A stretch of DNA of 64,000 nt from Hirundichthys speculiger (lineage: Eukaryota > Chordata > Actinopteri > Beloniformes > Exocoetidae): assembly GCA_018398805.1 (NCBI GenBank), contig JAGFBZ010000850.1:868001-932000 (forward strand). The letters are read 5' to 3'. Under the pieces are notes generated by a model. That model was given only the letters and a program-made list of their open reading frames with translations. It made no database searches and was not told where the DNA came from. This document shows, one piece after another, positions 45,601-56,592 of the stretch (the stretch's first letter is position 1; each line of letters opens with the position of its first letter). Made by a program: the position numbers and the translations under genes.

Positions 45601-46826
45601 ATGCTTTAACATTAAAATATCTTCATTTGTGGCATTTCTTGCAACCAAACCTGGATAGATGAAGTAAATTACTGGACTGACTATGAAGAATATTAAGTAA
45701 AATTACTAAGCATGATGAAATAAACATCCACGATAAAAAACTGATTCTTATAATGCTCCTTTAAACCTTGCTTCAGGTTCCACAGTGCTTTGTCATCTGT
45801 TAATCATTTACCCATTTAGAGATTGGAGCTCTTCAGTGTGTAGTGTAACTGGAGAACAATCATCCCAACACTGAATACCGCTGCCAGCGATATCTACAAT
45901 TAGTTTGTGCAGTACTTGAACAAACGTACTTGGTTCTGTTTGACCGCAAAAGTCAGGAAAAAAACATAAAATTTGTCTGGTCTTTCAGTACAGCAGGAAA
46001 GTGTTTTTTATTATTATTCCTGCAAATCCACAAGCTCCTGGAATTCAATACTAAGTTAAGTTTCTGGGGGGGAAACAAACTCGCTTCAACAAAAAGTTGG
46101 ATGAGCAAGTTTAACTGGGAGCATAATTGGGGTATTAGTTTGAGGTATGTCATTCAAGTCTTTGTCAAGGAAACACTAGTGGGACGACGACACTAGAGCA
46201 GGAGGAAGTTCTAAAACCTTTTCTCATGTTGACCTGACAGATGAGCAGTTAATCCAGGTATGTGGTGACAGCACAAACACCGTGGAGCTAAGTGAGACAC
46301 CTGGAGATAATGGTTACTGGGAGGAGATTAAGTGGTAACGGCTGTAAATATTACAGGAACACCATCACCAACGGATACCTTGGTAAGCTCAGACTCTTCT
46401 ACAGTACACTACCAAAGACTAAAACAAAAATATTATTTATATATATATAAAAAAACACACACAAAACAACATGGGTGTGGAAAAATGTGTAATTCATCAA
46501 AATCTAGCAAAATAAACTTGCCACTTCAAGCCAGAAAAAGAATGTTGGTTTTCCATGTCTGTACAACTTCCAGCTCTGTTGAATCAATACAAAAACGTTC
46601 TGTCCGTCCTGTTGCAGGCTTTGACCCTGAAAGGAATCAGGTCCACTCTGAAGTCCGTCCCTCAGAAGCTGAGGAGTGGCTTCTGCTGATGGACCAGACG
46701 GACGAGAGCATTCAGAGAGCCGTCATGATCAAGAACAAACACTCTGGGAAGTTCCTGGCAGTCCAGAATGGGACCTTTATTGGTCTGCCATCATACAATA
46801 TAGACTGCAAATGGTTTTTAGAGTGA
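42604..46826 (+). CDS. Small TIR-domain protein with a C-terminal trefoil-like tail
   Basis: Exons 42604-42752, 42824-43024, 43100-43305 and 46618-46826; junctions are GT-AG and phases match. From the first ATG (42616) the product is 250 aa. Residues 3 to about 115 form a TIR domain: MLSYQWDDQ (strand A), VWMDVE (32-36), a hydrophobic AAVICPFM strand, CKKEL (71-75), then IIVPVML and WLGLI. Glu74 sits where catalytic Glu lies in NAD-cleaving TIRs. A linker rich in E/K/P follows. The last exon has IKNKHSGKFLAVQNG ending CKWFLE, like the last lobe of a beta-trefoil. No signal peptide or membrane segment is seen, so cytoplasmic. An upstream exon is implied: the first exon starts at an acceptor after a long T tract and is open back to it. 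Four more in-frame codons (EYKI) precede Met1. Function unknown. Confidence 0.72.
43823..44110 (+). mobile_element. RTE-like non-LTR retrotransposon fragment
   Basis: Translation shows VQDMYENCKTVVR, VGLHQGSALSPSLF and a frame-shifted FADD-type core, typical of RTE/BovB-like reverse transcriptases. Only the palm region is left. Confidence 0.6.
44310..44570. repeat. Teleost interspersed repeat fragment
   Basis: Contains CAGCTGGTTCCACATAAGAG and CTCTGCCTCCCATT, text I associate with a widespread fish repeat; family not assigned. Confidence 0.4.
46231..46339 (+). other. Possible extra exon of the TIR gene
   Basis: After CCTGACAG the frame compatible with the preceding TIR exon reads DEQLIQVCGD and ELSETPGDNGYWEE, ending at TAA. 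The text looks protein-like, but no donor fits the phase of the last exon. It could be an alternative last exon or chance. Confidence 0.25.
46776..46781 (-). terminator. Candidate plrg1 poly(A) signal inside the TIR gene's last exon
   Basis: AATAAA on the minus strand (TTTATT on plus), 236 bases after the plrg1 stop. No nearer canonical signal was seen. Confidence 0.4.
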
Positions 46827-46906
46827 AACAAGCAATTAAGGTGTAACTGCTTCTGTCGAGATGACATTAGTTGAGAGGAAGTTCGCTTGATGAAAAAGCA
46901 CCCGTA

Positions 46907-46912
46907 AATAAA
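46907..46912 (+). terminator. Poly(A) signal of the TIR gene
   Basis: AATAAA 81 bases after the stop codon; lies within the likely 3' UTR of convergent plrg1. Confidence 0.6.
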
Positions 46913-47016
46913 ACTTGCTGGATGTATTGACTGCATAAGTTCGTAAAAATGAAACTAATTGTTGTTACTGTGACATGAAGGAAAAAAACAAACAAAAAAC
47001 AAAAACAAAAAGAACT

Positions 47017-50000
47017 TCAGAATCTTTTTCTCTTGAGGATTTCTGGTTTCCAGTTGACTGGGTGGCTTTCTTCAGTCTGTAAGAAAGGAAACAATGATGC
47101 AAAGTTATACTTCCACTGCTGAGGAATTAGCACAGAAATCCCCTTTGATGCAACGGTATAACTTACCGCTGTGTCATCCTCTTTGTAAACTTTAATGGTC
47201 TTGTCAGCTTCTGCAGTGATCAGTCGGCTCTCTGAGTGATCAAACATGCAGGCAAAGATTCCAGACTCGCTGTCCAGAGATCCAGGCTGTACCGCTGCGT
47301 GAATCCGCTGGAAATTGTATCCCGTCCTCCAATCCCACATGTGGATGGTTCCATTGTCAGCTTCAGAGTAAGGTGGGAAAGAAAAGTGGATGAAGAATCC
47401 TAATTCAGAGATTATTTTTTTTGCACTGCATGATTGAGTTAACATTAACCCCTTAAGACTAAATAAGACAAAATAAAAGATAAAGTCAGGTTTAGAGTGA
47501 AGCTCCATGTAATTACCTCCAGACACCAACACGCCATCAGAGTTGACGGCTAAAGTATTGATAATGGCGTTGTGGCCCGACAGATTCTGGATGAAGTTAC
47601 CATCTGGGAACATCCACTGCTTTATGTTGTCAGCTGATCCAGAGGCAAATGTGTACCTGTAAAACAAGAGCAATGCCTTCTGGGTAACGGAAAACTCCAT
47701 ATTTGTTTTTCTAATAGGGGTTGTAGCACCAATACAATTAATATACTCAGATGTCACTCTCTTTATAAAAAAAACTGTTATACAGACAAGATGCACTTGA
47801 TGACTTAATCTCAAATGTTCAAATACAAATCTGGACCATAAATTTCTGAAGGTCAAAATTAAAAGTATTGATTTAGCTTATTGTGTCTGGTTAACCGTTT
47901 TCACAGAGATCATTTTTACTAGTAAAAATGCTGGATTCCAGCAGCGTTAGTCTAAATAACAAGCTATATGAATTAAAAAATATGTGCTTCTCTTGAACCG
48001 TTTGGCAGGAATTAGGTCTCCGGCATAATTATAATGTCCTCTGTGTGTCCACTCACTGTCTGGGGTGCAGCACCAGAGTTCGGACAGACTTCTTGTGGTT
48101 TGTCAGAGTTGCTCTGGTTTTTCCAGCAATCAGATCCCACAGCCTGATAGTTGAATCATGACTGCCTGCAAAAATCAAATCACATACATTAAAAACAGGA
48201 TGACAATTTATGGGTTGTAACTCTTAATAAGGGGAGAAACAATTTTCAGATTGGTGTTAATCTTGAAAATCTATTTACCAGTGATGATTTGTGGTTCTGC
48301 TCCCTGACATCTCACTGTAGCAACTGTGTTGGTGTGACCAGTTAATGTGTGCACGTTTGCTTTTGTCCTGATGTCCCACACCTTTAAGGGCAGGAGAGAA
48401 ATCCAGTCAGCAAAATTATTTAATTCAGCAGAGATTCAATCATATCAAACTGGCCCTCTGGCTGGTGGACAATCTCTCTGTTTCAGACACTATACCAACA
48501 ATGAAATTTCCACCAGATGATACCCTGAACTTCTTGATGCACAGAAAACATCAACTCTGGCAAAGAACAATACTAATAATAAAAAAAAGAGCTCAAATAT
48601 TTGCAAAGACTTGAAGAGTCAGGACTTACCCTTGCTGTTGCATCTCTGCTGCACGTAACTAGCACATCGATGGTTGGATGTAAATCCAAATCATAAACAG
48701 CGCTCAGGTGCCCGTGATAGTGCCTGATTACCTAAAACACAAATTAAGACTTTTGTGAGACTGCAAAACAATCACAACTGGGAAAAAGGTCCAACAAAGT
48801 AACAAACTTTGAATTTAATAAGATTGTAAATCTTTTTTTTTATATTACTCCGTTATTAATTTCCTGCAGTTTACATATTAATGTTATACCTTGTTATACT
48901 CCAGATCCCAACATTTGACTTGCTTATCTTCCCCACAGGAGAAAAGGTAAGGACTGCGATTGCTCACTGCCACACCGCGCACTGTACTGATGTGTCCAGT
49001 CAGAGATAGTTTCAGCTTTCCACTGGCCAGATCCCAAATCTGTTGACACAAACGGCCTTCAGTTCAGTTTCCAGCAACAGATCTCCAAACTGTGACTCTG
49101 CGGTGACTGCTTCACTCAAAGAAATTGAAAATGGGGCTCTGGGCATCACATATCAATGCAGCCACTGTGGGATTTCTATACCTGCACAAACTGCAATAGG
49201 TTAAATGATTTAAATACATAATGCTAAAAGAAAACAAACAAACCAAAAAAAAAAACACATAAAAAACAACAACAGATTTTTGTGTAATACCAGTATAATT
49301 TATTTACTGGGTTAGATGAGGAAAACAAAAATAATCAATAATATTAGGATTAGTAATGAAAGTTGTAAGATATATGAATTATATTTAAAAATATACATTT
49401 TAATAGATTAATAAAAGTGGCTGAAACTTGTTTTGTTCTCTTTATACTGCTGCCTCTTGGCCTTAATCACCAAATCAAAGTTGTGCTAATAAATACATAA
49501 AGATGAGGTTCAAAATGCTGAAGAAAGAAAATCTGTCGGTTAATGATTCCCAAATGCCAGTATAATATTTTGTTTATTAGTTAAATAAGAGAAGAAAGAA
49601 TATATTCAGCAAGACTCACCTTTATAGTTCTATCAGCAGACCCTGTCACAAACCACTGATTCCCAGGCTCCACAGCAATAGACCTCACCCAGCCAAGGTG
49701 ACCACTGATGACCTGAAAGAAGACACACACACACACAGTTTGGCTAAATAACACACAACACATATACCAAATGCAAGACTTTCTTCTAAGCTTTGTGTCA
49801 GCCACAAATAAAAGATAAATATAAAATAATTCGTAGTTACCCGAAACAGTTTCCAAGGTGGATGCCACTGGGGTTTCGGCATTGTTGGCGCTCTCCTTAT
49901 GAGCGCAGAATTTCTGGTGCCACCTCCATCCATGAGAGACTAAAATAAACACATTAATTATTAGCTCTTCACTTCTCCAAGAGATGCTACAAAAACAACC

Positions 50001-52564
50001 AGGGTATTAGGTGGAATGAATGTGGGAGCAGACTGTGACCCACCACTGCAGTCGACTGAGGGTGAGCTCTCTCTGCTCCTCCTGCATGTCGACGGATGTC
50101 AGCGACGCTGGCTGCAGTCCGACTGGCATCCTGCCTAAAATTGCCCAACAGAGAGAACATTGTTAAATGATGTCATTCACTAAAGTTCAGACTTTTAGGC
50201 GAACCTGTAACCACTAACTGGCTTGACTTGGACACCACGTTAGAAAAAGTTTACCTAGCTTGTGAGGGTGGTAAAGCCAGTGCCATAGAGTGTATGCCTG
50301 CCTCACTGGGATTCCTGTGCATCTTTGTGTCAGCTGTCAGTGCCACACCTGTTGGGTGACAGTTAGTGGTATAGCCACAGAAATTATGTCAAAGCAGCTC
50401 AATGGAAAAAGTTAAAATACATAAGCTTAACTGAAGAAATAATGTTTACCAGGTCCTGAGGGATAAGCATGTGTCCCAGTGATCAGGTATTCGTGATCAT
50501 CCTCTAAAATGTAATATTTAAAAAAAGACATTTTAGAGCAAATAAAATACCAGGTGTTTTTCTCAATTTATCCAGTGTTAACATAGTTTATGTGTATAAT
50601 CATCAACAACATCAGCTTCCTCCTCACCTGACTGCATGTAGCTTTGTTGGCTTTGCAGGCTACCAGGAGGATGTGAGACTCTGTCCTTCCCCTCCTTCAG
50701 GACAGGCAAGTGTAAAACTGGACCATACTCTGATTTTAGTTTCACACCCATCTTTATCTTGTGGCTGTAAATACAGGAGGCAATGAAGTGTTTCCCTGCA
50801 TAATTATGTCTGTGCTGGGTCATTCCATGTCAAATCAACCAAGAATTTCCCTTGACCTCTCAGATTTTTTTCAAATTTTGGGGAATAATTGAGACCCATG
50901 AATAATGGCCAGAACTGGAAAAAAATTTGCACTAAGCCTCTTAATTAGTGAGATACACGCTAATGAACTTTTCGCTAATTAACGATACCACACGAATTAA
51001 AACATCCATATCTCTGGAAGTATAGCACCTAGAGAGCTGGTTCTGGTGTCATTTTGAAGCCTTTTTCAAGCCCTTTATCCCTGTCTAACAGGTTTTGTTC
51101 TCAAATCATTGAGAAAAAAACTGTCACATTTTATAAACTTTAAAGATGAGCCAAAAAAAATTATATTTTTCAATTTTCCTCTAATTCATGTCAGAGGTAC
51201 CTCATGATGTAAGCAAACTTCCCAGTAAATTTGGTGATGGGCACTCCAACAGTTCCTGATCAACAAGCAGTTATAGGTGGCATGTCCTTCGGAGAATAAG
51301 TGAAATGTGGCAACACCGTGTTCTGAAGAATTAGTGCATTTCTTCTGTAGCTTTCCTATCTCTGCATAATGATTTTATGTTGTTTCAAGTACAAACCTTG
51401 GTCAGATTCACCACTCTTTGATGAAATAATATTATACACCTTACCTGATACAAACTCTGCTCAAATTTATTCTCTGCTACCACAGTTCCTAATCTTTGAT
51501 TTTCCTTTCCAATGCAGAAACAGCAGCCATTGTTTCTCTGTTTGAGATGGAATATGTTCTTCCTGTTGCTGTTGTTGCTTGAACAGTTGTTAGCACATCA
51601 TGGTAGTCAATGATGAGAGAGTCTGGTGGGTCTGGAAATATGTATGATGGGGATGGTCCATGTGGGTGGAGGAAGGTAACTTCAAGTTCATGCCTCTCTG
51701 CCCAGAGAGGCATGAACTTGAAGTTACCTTCAATCAAAGATTAGGAACTGTGGTAGCAGAGAATAAATTTGAGCAGAGTTTGTATCAGGTAAGGTGTATA
51801 ATATTATTTCATCAAAGAGTGGTGAATCTGACCAAGGTTTGTACTTGAAACAACATAAAATCATTATGCAGAGATAGGAAAGCTACAGAAGAAATGCACT
51901 AATTCTTCAGAACACGGTGTTGCCACATTTCACTTATTCTCCGAAGGACATGCCACCTATAACTGCTTGTTGATCAGGAACTGTTGGAGTGCCCATCACC
52001 AAATTTACTGGGAAGTTTGCTTACATCATGAGGTACCTCTGACATGAATTAGAGGAAAATTAAAAAATATAATTTTTTTTGGCTCATCTTTAAAGTTTAT
52101 AAAATGTGACAGTTTTTTTCTCAATGATTTGAGAACAAAACCTGTTAGACAGGAATAAAGGGCTTGAAAAAGGCTTCAAAATGACACCAGAACCAGCTCT
52201 CTAGGTGCTATACTTCCAGAGATATGGATGTTTTAATTCGTGTGGTATCGTTAATTAGCGAAAAGTTCATTAGCGTGTATCTCACTAATTAAGAGGCTTA
52301 GCGCAAATTTTTTTCCAGTTCTGGCCATTATTCACGGGTCTCAATTATTCCCCAAAATTTGAAAAAAATCTGAGAGGTCAAGGGAAATTCTTGGTTGATT
52401 TGGACATGGAATGACCCTGCTTTTTTCTACCAGCTGAATGCATATTTTGTCTGTAGTGAATGTATAACTTCAAGCTTCTAATTTGACATAATATAATATC
52501 AAATAATTATGTTTTCATAGGAGTGAGAAAGAAAGGACAGGTGAATGTGTGTACATACACAAAC

Positions 52565-52617
<53 letters not shown>

Positions 52618-52965
52618 AGAAATTATGTCAAAGTCCAACAATCTGTCTGTTTTACCTTTCATCATCCAGAGAGACAGACTTAGCATGGTCGGACACAAAC
52701 ATGTCATGAGTCCTTTTTAGAGATCTGAAGACCAGAGTGTGGACTGAGTGCTTTTGGACATCCTGCGGAGGATTACAGATAAAAAAAAACCGGATGAATA
52801 TAAACAGTAAAAATGAGGAAAAACGAACCAGCATCCACGAGTTAACAGAGATGTCAATAACTGATCCAGGTGTTAGTCGGGCCCAACAGTCCATACGTTC
52901 TTTAGCATCATAACGGAACCAAATAAATGCCACAACACACTTTGAGCATGCCTTACCTCAGTCAT
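47017..52965 (-). CDS. plrg1: Pleiotropic regulator 1, WD40 splicing factor
   Basis: Core member of the Prp19/CDC5L complex acting in the activated spliceosome (family knowledge). Exons, 5' to 3': 52957-52965, 52656-52762, 50628-50764, 50450-50503, 50255-50348, 50044-50134, 49841-49939, 49620-49712, 48890-49039, 48630-48731, 48279-48381, 48057-48165, 47517-47656, 47167-47360, 47017-47076. They total 1,542 nt and 513 aa, close to the 514 aa human protein. The N-terminus reads [20 protein letters not shown]. Seven WD40 repeats follow from about residue 200 ([18 protein letters not shown] onward), ending [10 protein letters not shown]. Every phase matches and no lesion was found. The start lies in a three-codon first exon with an ETS-type promoter motif upstream. 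Intron 2 contains a 1.6 kb palindrome. Confidence 0.95.
50817..52417. mobile_element. 1.6-kb fold-back (near-perfect palindromic) transposable element
   Basis: Left arm 50817-51501 and right arm 51732-52417 are inverted copies of each other (685 and 686 bp) with few differences. Ends are GGGTCATTCCATGTC and its complement, flanked by TGCT (50813-50816, 52418-52421). The centre is a perfect 29 bp stem (51672-51700 with 51703-51731) around CC. The left half carries 170 bp (51502-51671) missing from the right half. Minus-strand coding-like text crosses the centre. It fills most of plrg1 intron 2. A 4 bp duplication and these ends do not let me name the superfamily. Confidence 0.85.
51489..51737 (-). 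pseudogene. Coding-like fragment in the palindromic element
   Basis: Open frame with [17 protein letters not shown], then [18 protein letters not shown] and TGRTYSIS, which looks like real protein rather than chance. The mirrored arm reads [18 protein letters not shown] up to a GTAAGG donor. It may be a piece of the element's own protein or a captured exon. Not recognised with certainty. Confidence 0.4.
52567..52614. repeat. (TA)24 microsatellite
   Basis: Uninterrupted TA run, 42 bases from plrg1 exon 2 on its intron side. Confidence 0.95.
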
Positions 52966-53039
52966 TATGATGGTAATTATATTTATAATATACCAAAATG
53001 AAAGGAATGTATCTTGCTTCGTCAGAAATTGTGATTTAG

Positions 53040-53160
53040 TCGCGTACGGAAACTATCACACAAGGAAAAACAGCGCCGCTGAAAACCAAGCGACGACCGA
53101 TCACCCGGAAGTAAATACGGCCAAAAGTAACAACATTTTTAACATCGCCACCTAGCGGTC
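53040..53160 (-). promoter_or_regulatory. Probable plrg1 promoter with ETS-type motif
   Basis: A locally CpG-rich patch upstream of the plrg1 start (CGCGTACGG, GCGCCGC, AGCGACGACCG) with CCGGAAGT at 53105-53112. That is an ETS/GABP-like site common in housekeeping promoters. Confidence 0.5.
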
Positions 53161-54534
53161 ACGGCCAGTCAAGCATCCTCCATTACACGGCACGGTGTGT
53201 GTCATGTGTAAACATTCAGAATTTTCACGGTTCCTTTTGAATGATGTTACAAAGTTGAATAAATATAGATTTCAAGGATTTCAAATAAGGAGGAAGTTTG
53301 GTTTTTCTAACTTCTACACCACAGCATGTTTGCTTTGTTCTACTCTTTCATCAACTCTAATGTGAACTTGGCTGTGTTGAAGACACTTTTGTGGCATAAT
53401 GTAACTGAATAATCCTTTGTAAAACATGCATTTTTTTTAAAATTTAGTATAGTAAAATTATTGAAAACCAGTGTCAAAAAATTTCCAATTCCTTAAATGC
53501 GACAAGAGTCAGTGACTGTGAGTTTGGATTTTGCACTATTAATTCTGATATTAAACCTTATGAAACCATTGCCATTTGGCACAGCATCTGCCATGAGTCA
53601 GGTGGAATTTGGACTTCACAAAAGATTGCTGAGATGAGTGCAATGATGCATGGGGACAAGTACTACCAGTACAAAATTCCAAGTAAATAAATTGTGTAAA
53701 TATCAGTACAAAATAAACATTGCAACTTTGGCATCCTGTTTGCTCTGCTTCACTACACTAAAACTATCACAAGTGCTTTTTATGTGCTGAATGAAAATTT
53801 CTTAATGCAACTCCTGTGGATTGTGAGGCATAGAAGTCAACAATCACTTAGTCTAGGGTGAGGTATTATCATAAGGTTTTAATAATTAAAAGTTACCTTG
53901 TTGAGATATTCATCATAATGAATTATTTGAAAAATAAAAGGCAGGACATACATGCTTTATTTCAGAACTGCTATTAGTTATGTTGATGAAGAGTCTATAA
54001 AGGACTTTTTTTTAGTTTCAGTAGTTTAACTCAATTTTTTAACTTTTATTGGAATGTTTCAAATAACTTTGAAGATCTTTGCCCTGAAGGACTATTTCAA
54101 TTATATATACTGAGAAAGAGAAAATATTGATTGAGTTCATTTCTAAGCTTTTAAAAGCAAACTGAGCTTCATTATTCATTATACCTTTTATTCTGGCATT
54201 TCATTTCTTTTAAAAGTCTGATTTAGCAAGGTTATTCACTATATTCAAAAAGCTGCTCACTTCTGTATAAAGGGCTATTCTGCACAGTTTTTTTTTTTTG
54301 GATGTGTGGCCATGGGAAAACAGAAATCAGAAAAGGTGAGAACAATATGGAAAATGCAAATAGAAAATAACGTAGTGAATCTGAAATTTATTTGGATTTT
54401 TATTGTCTTTTCAGTCAGTATGAACCCAAGAAATATCATGTTTTTTTTCTTGTCAACTTCATTTAATTTGTTAACATGAAAATTTTTTTGAAATGTATTT
54501 TTTTTTTTAAAGAAATACATTAAAAAACTAGAAA

Positions 54535-54738
54535 AAGCACTCGGAGAGCGCAGACCTCTGCCGAGCGCAACAGTTCCCCCATATAGCGATTTACAGATTG
54601 CGATAAAATCCGCGTTCTGTATCAGATCCAGATCAGCCTTTTTTTTGAATTTGATAGAGGTTCCCATTGACAACTACTAAAAATTTCATCAAAATCCATC
54701 CCATAACTTTTTGAGTTATCTTATACACAGTCAGACAA

Positions 54739-54770
<32 letters not shown>

Positions 54771-54812
54771 ATAAACGCCGGCAAAAACATAACCTCCTTG
54801 GCGGAGGTTATG
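54535..54812 (+). repeat. RTE-type SINE or LINE tail with (GACA)n
   Basis: Contains ATTTCATCAAAATCCATCC, GACAGACAGACAGACAGA and CATAACCTCCTTGGCGGAGG, a tail found in many animal RTE-derived repeats. Confidence 0.5.
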
Positions 54813-55229
54813 AGGGCAATGTAATGCAAGTCAGGAGCTAAAAGAGGGGAAAAAAAAGATGTGACTCCAAAAAGGTGATGAAAATTATTTGAATTCAATT
54901 CAATAGGGGAAACCTAAGCATGAGAAAATGTTATCCACTGGCTGGCAGTACCAGTTGAAACCGTTGGTTACTGCTGCGTTTGGGGCTTTTGCGTGTCAGA
55001 CGCCGATTTAATCCAAGGGTGAAGGCAAAACAGGAGTATCAAAAAGATAAACCTCACAAGAAATTCTAGGCTTTGTTCCCATTAAACTGGCAAAGAAAAG
55101 ATCAACACTGATTGCCAGAGGAGTGGTGATCATGTCTATTTTGCTTGGGAATAATTGTAGGAAGCCATAGTGCAGAGAAAGACACGCGTGTCGGCAAAGA
55201 GTGTGAGTTCTGCCCCCTTACACATACGT

Positions 55230-56060
55230 AGGCCCTGATCGTACACTTCCTGCCAGCCGCTTCCAACTAACCGCTACCTGGAAACTGCGAGTTTAGGAAC
55301 CTCCGCTAACCGCTAATGCAATCTTCCACTCCCTAAAGCCGCTACCCTTTATGCCGACTCTCCTACTCACATTGTAGGTGTGGCAATGGGTGTGTCTTTT
55401 GCCCTTTCCGCAAACTCGGTACCACCCGCAACCTGCAACCCGCATGTCGCCGTGTACAAGAGCGCGTCCAAATGGCATCAATGTGCGTCCACCTGGTCAC
55501 ATGTAGACGTGCACAAACGGCTCTACCTCTGGAATTAACTCTTGTATAGAAAGCGTGATTTGGCCTCAGTTGAACCCCTGAGAAAATAGCAGAGATCGTC
55601 ATAAACAGCTTTCTCGCCAGTTAAACCATAGACGACCAGAACGTGTTTACTGGGAGCGCACCAACTATCTGGGACTTTCAGGTAGCTGATAGGAATTGTC
55701 TGCGTAAGAATATTTTTATGTATATATCAGTGCAGAGGAGGAGGAGGAAGGAGGGAAGAGGAGGAAGCTCTACAGCAGAGTCCTAGACGAGTTGTGCATG
55801 AGAGCTGCTCCGATCTGGATGAAAAGACGCTCCATAGTGGTTTGCTGGTAGCGCACCCTGCTCTTAAAGGCAATGGCTGCTGACGCACTGATTGGTTTAA
55901 CAGATGGAACGCCCTAACTACTCCTATAGCGGGTAGCGCAGGTGGGATAGCGGGTTTAGCAAGGTGGAAGATTGCGTTCTTTGCGGGGGAACGCCCCTCC
56001 CACTACCCGCTATCCTCCAAATAGCGGCTTTAGGAGATCTGGCAGAAGATCGGGCCCATA
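55230..56060. mobile_element. Putative MITE with imperfect inverted ends
   Basis: Left GGCCCTGATC...TTCCTGCCAG is roughly mirrored by CTGGCAGAAGATCGGGCC at the right. Inner text about CCGCTAACCGCTA / TAGCGGGTAGCG is also inverted. No clear target duplication. Confidence 0.5.
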
Positions 56061-56592
56061 ATATTGAGTTCAATTCAATCATACGTTATCAATCTATGAA
56101 GGGAAATGATATGTTGTAGGTTTCTTTAAAGAGTCATTATGGATAGTTATAGCTGTGGGCAGGAAAGAGCTCCTGTCATGGTATGTGTTGTGGAGGATTT
56201 GAAGAAGCCTCTGGCTATTGTTGAATCACTGTCTTGTGAAGGTGAATGTCTAGTGTTGTCCATGATTTTTTTCATTCTATGAAGTATCCTCCTTTGTATA
56301 ATGAGTTGTAAAGGCTCCAGAACAGTCCCCAGAACAGAATTATACCTCACAGAATCATTGATAGATATTTGCATATTTCTCCTACTCCATTGCATAACAT
56401 CATTAAACAACTCGATAAGGTCAGTGTGTCAAGGGCAAGTGCACATGCTGGACAGTTGTGATTTCCTATCCCCTTAGATGACACTGCATCAAGAACCCTC
56501 ATTCATCACTGGCTGATGTCACCACCTGGACAAGGCATTCTGTGGAAAAAAATTTGTCAGGCAATGTAATACTGAGCTGCATCCACAAATGC

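Larger units (their letters stand above)
43306..46617. other. Third intron of the TIR gene with LINE debris
   Basis: Contains an RTE-like reverse transcriptase piece and a fish repeat fragment (about 44,310-44,570). The rest (44,600-46,200) shows nothing recognised. Confidence 0.5.

Noticed and set aside
46332..46617. Upstream extension of the last TIR exon ORF (start at 46332)
   Set aside because: A good acceptor (TGTTGCAG at 46610-46617) marks the exon start, and the upstream part is low-complexity AT-rich sequence without protein-like character.
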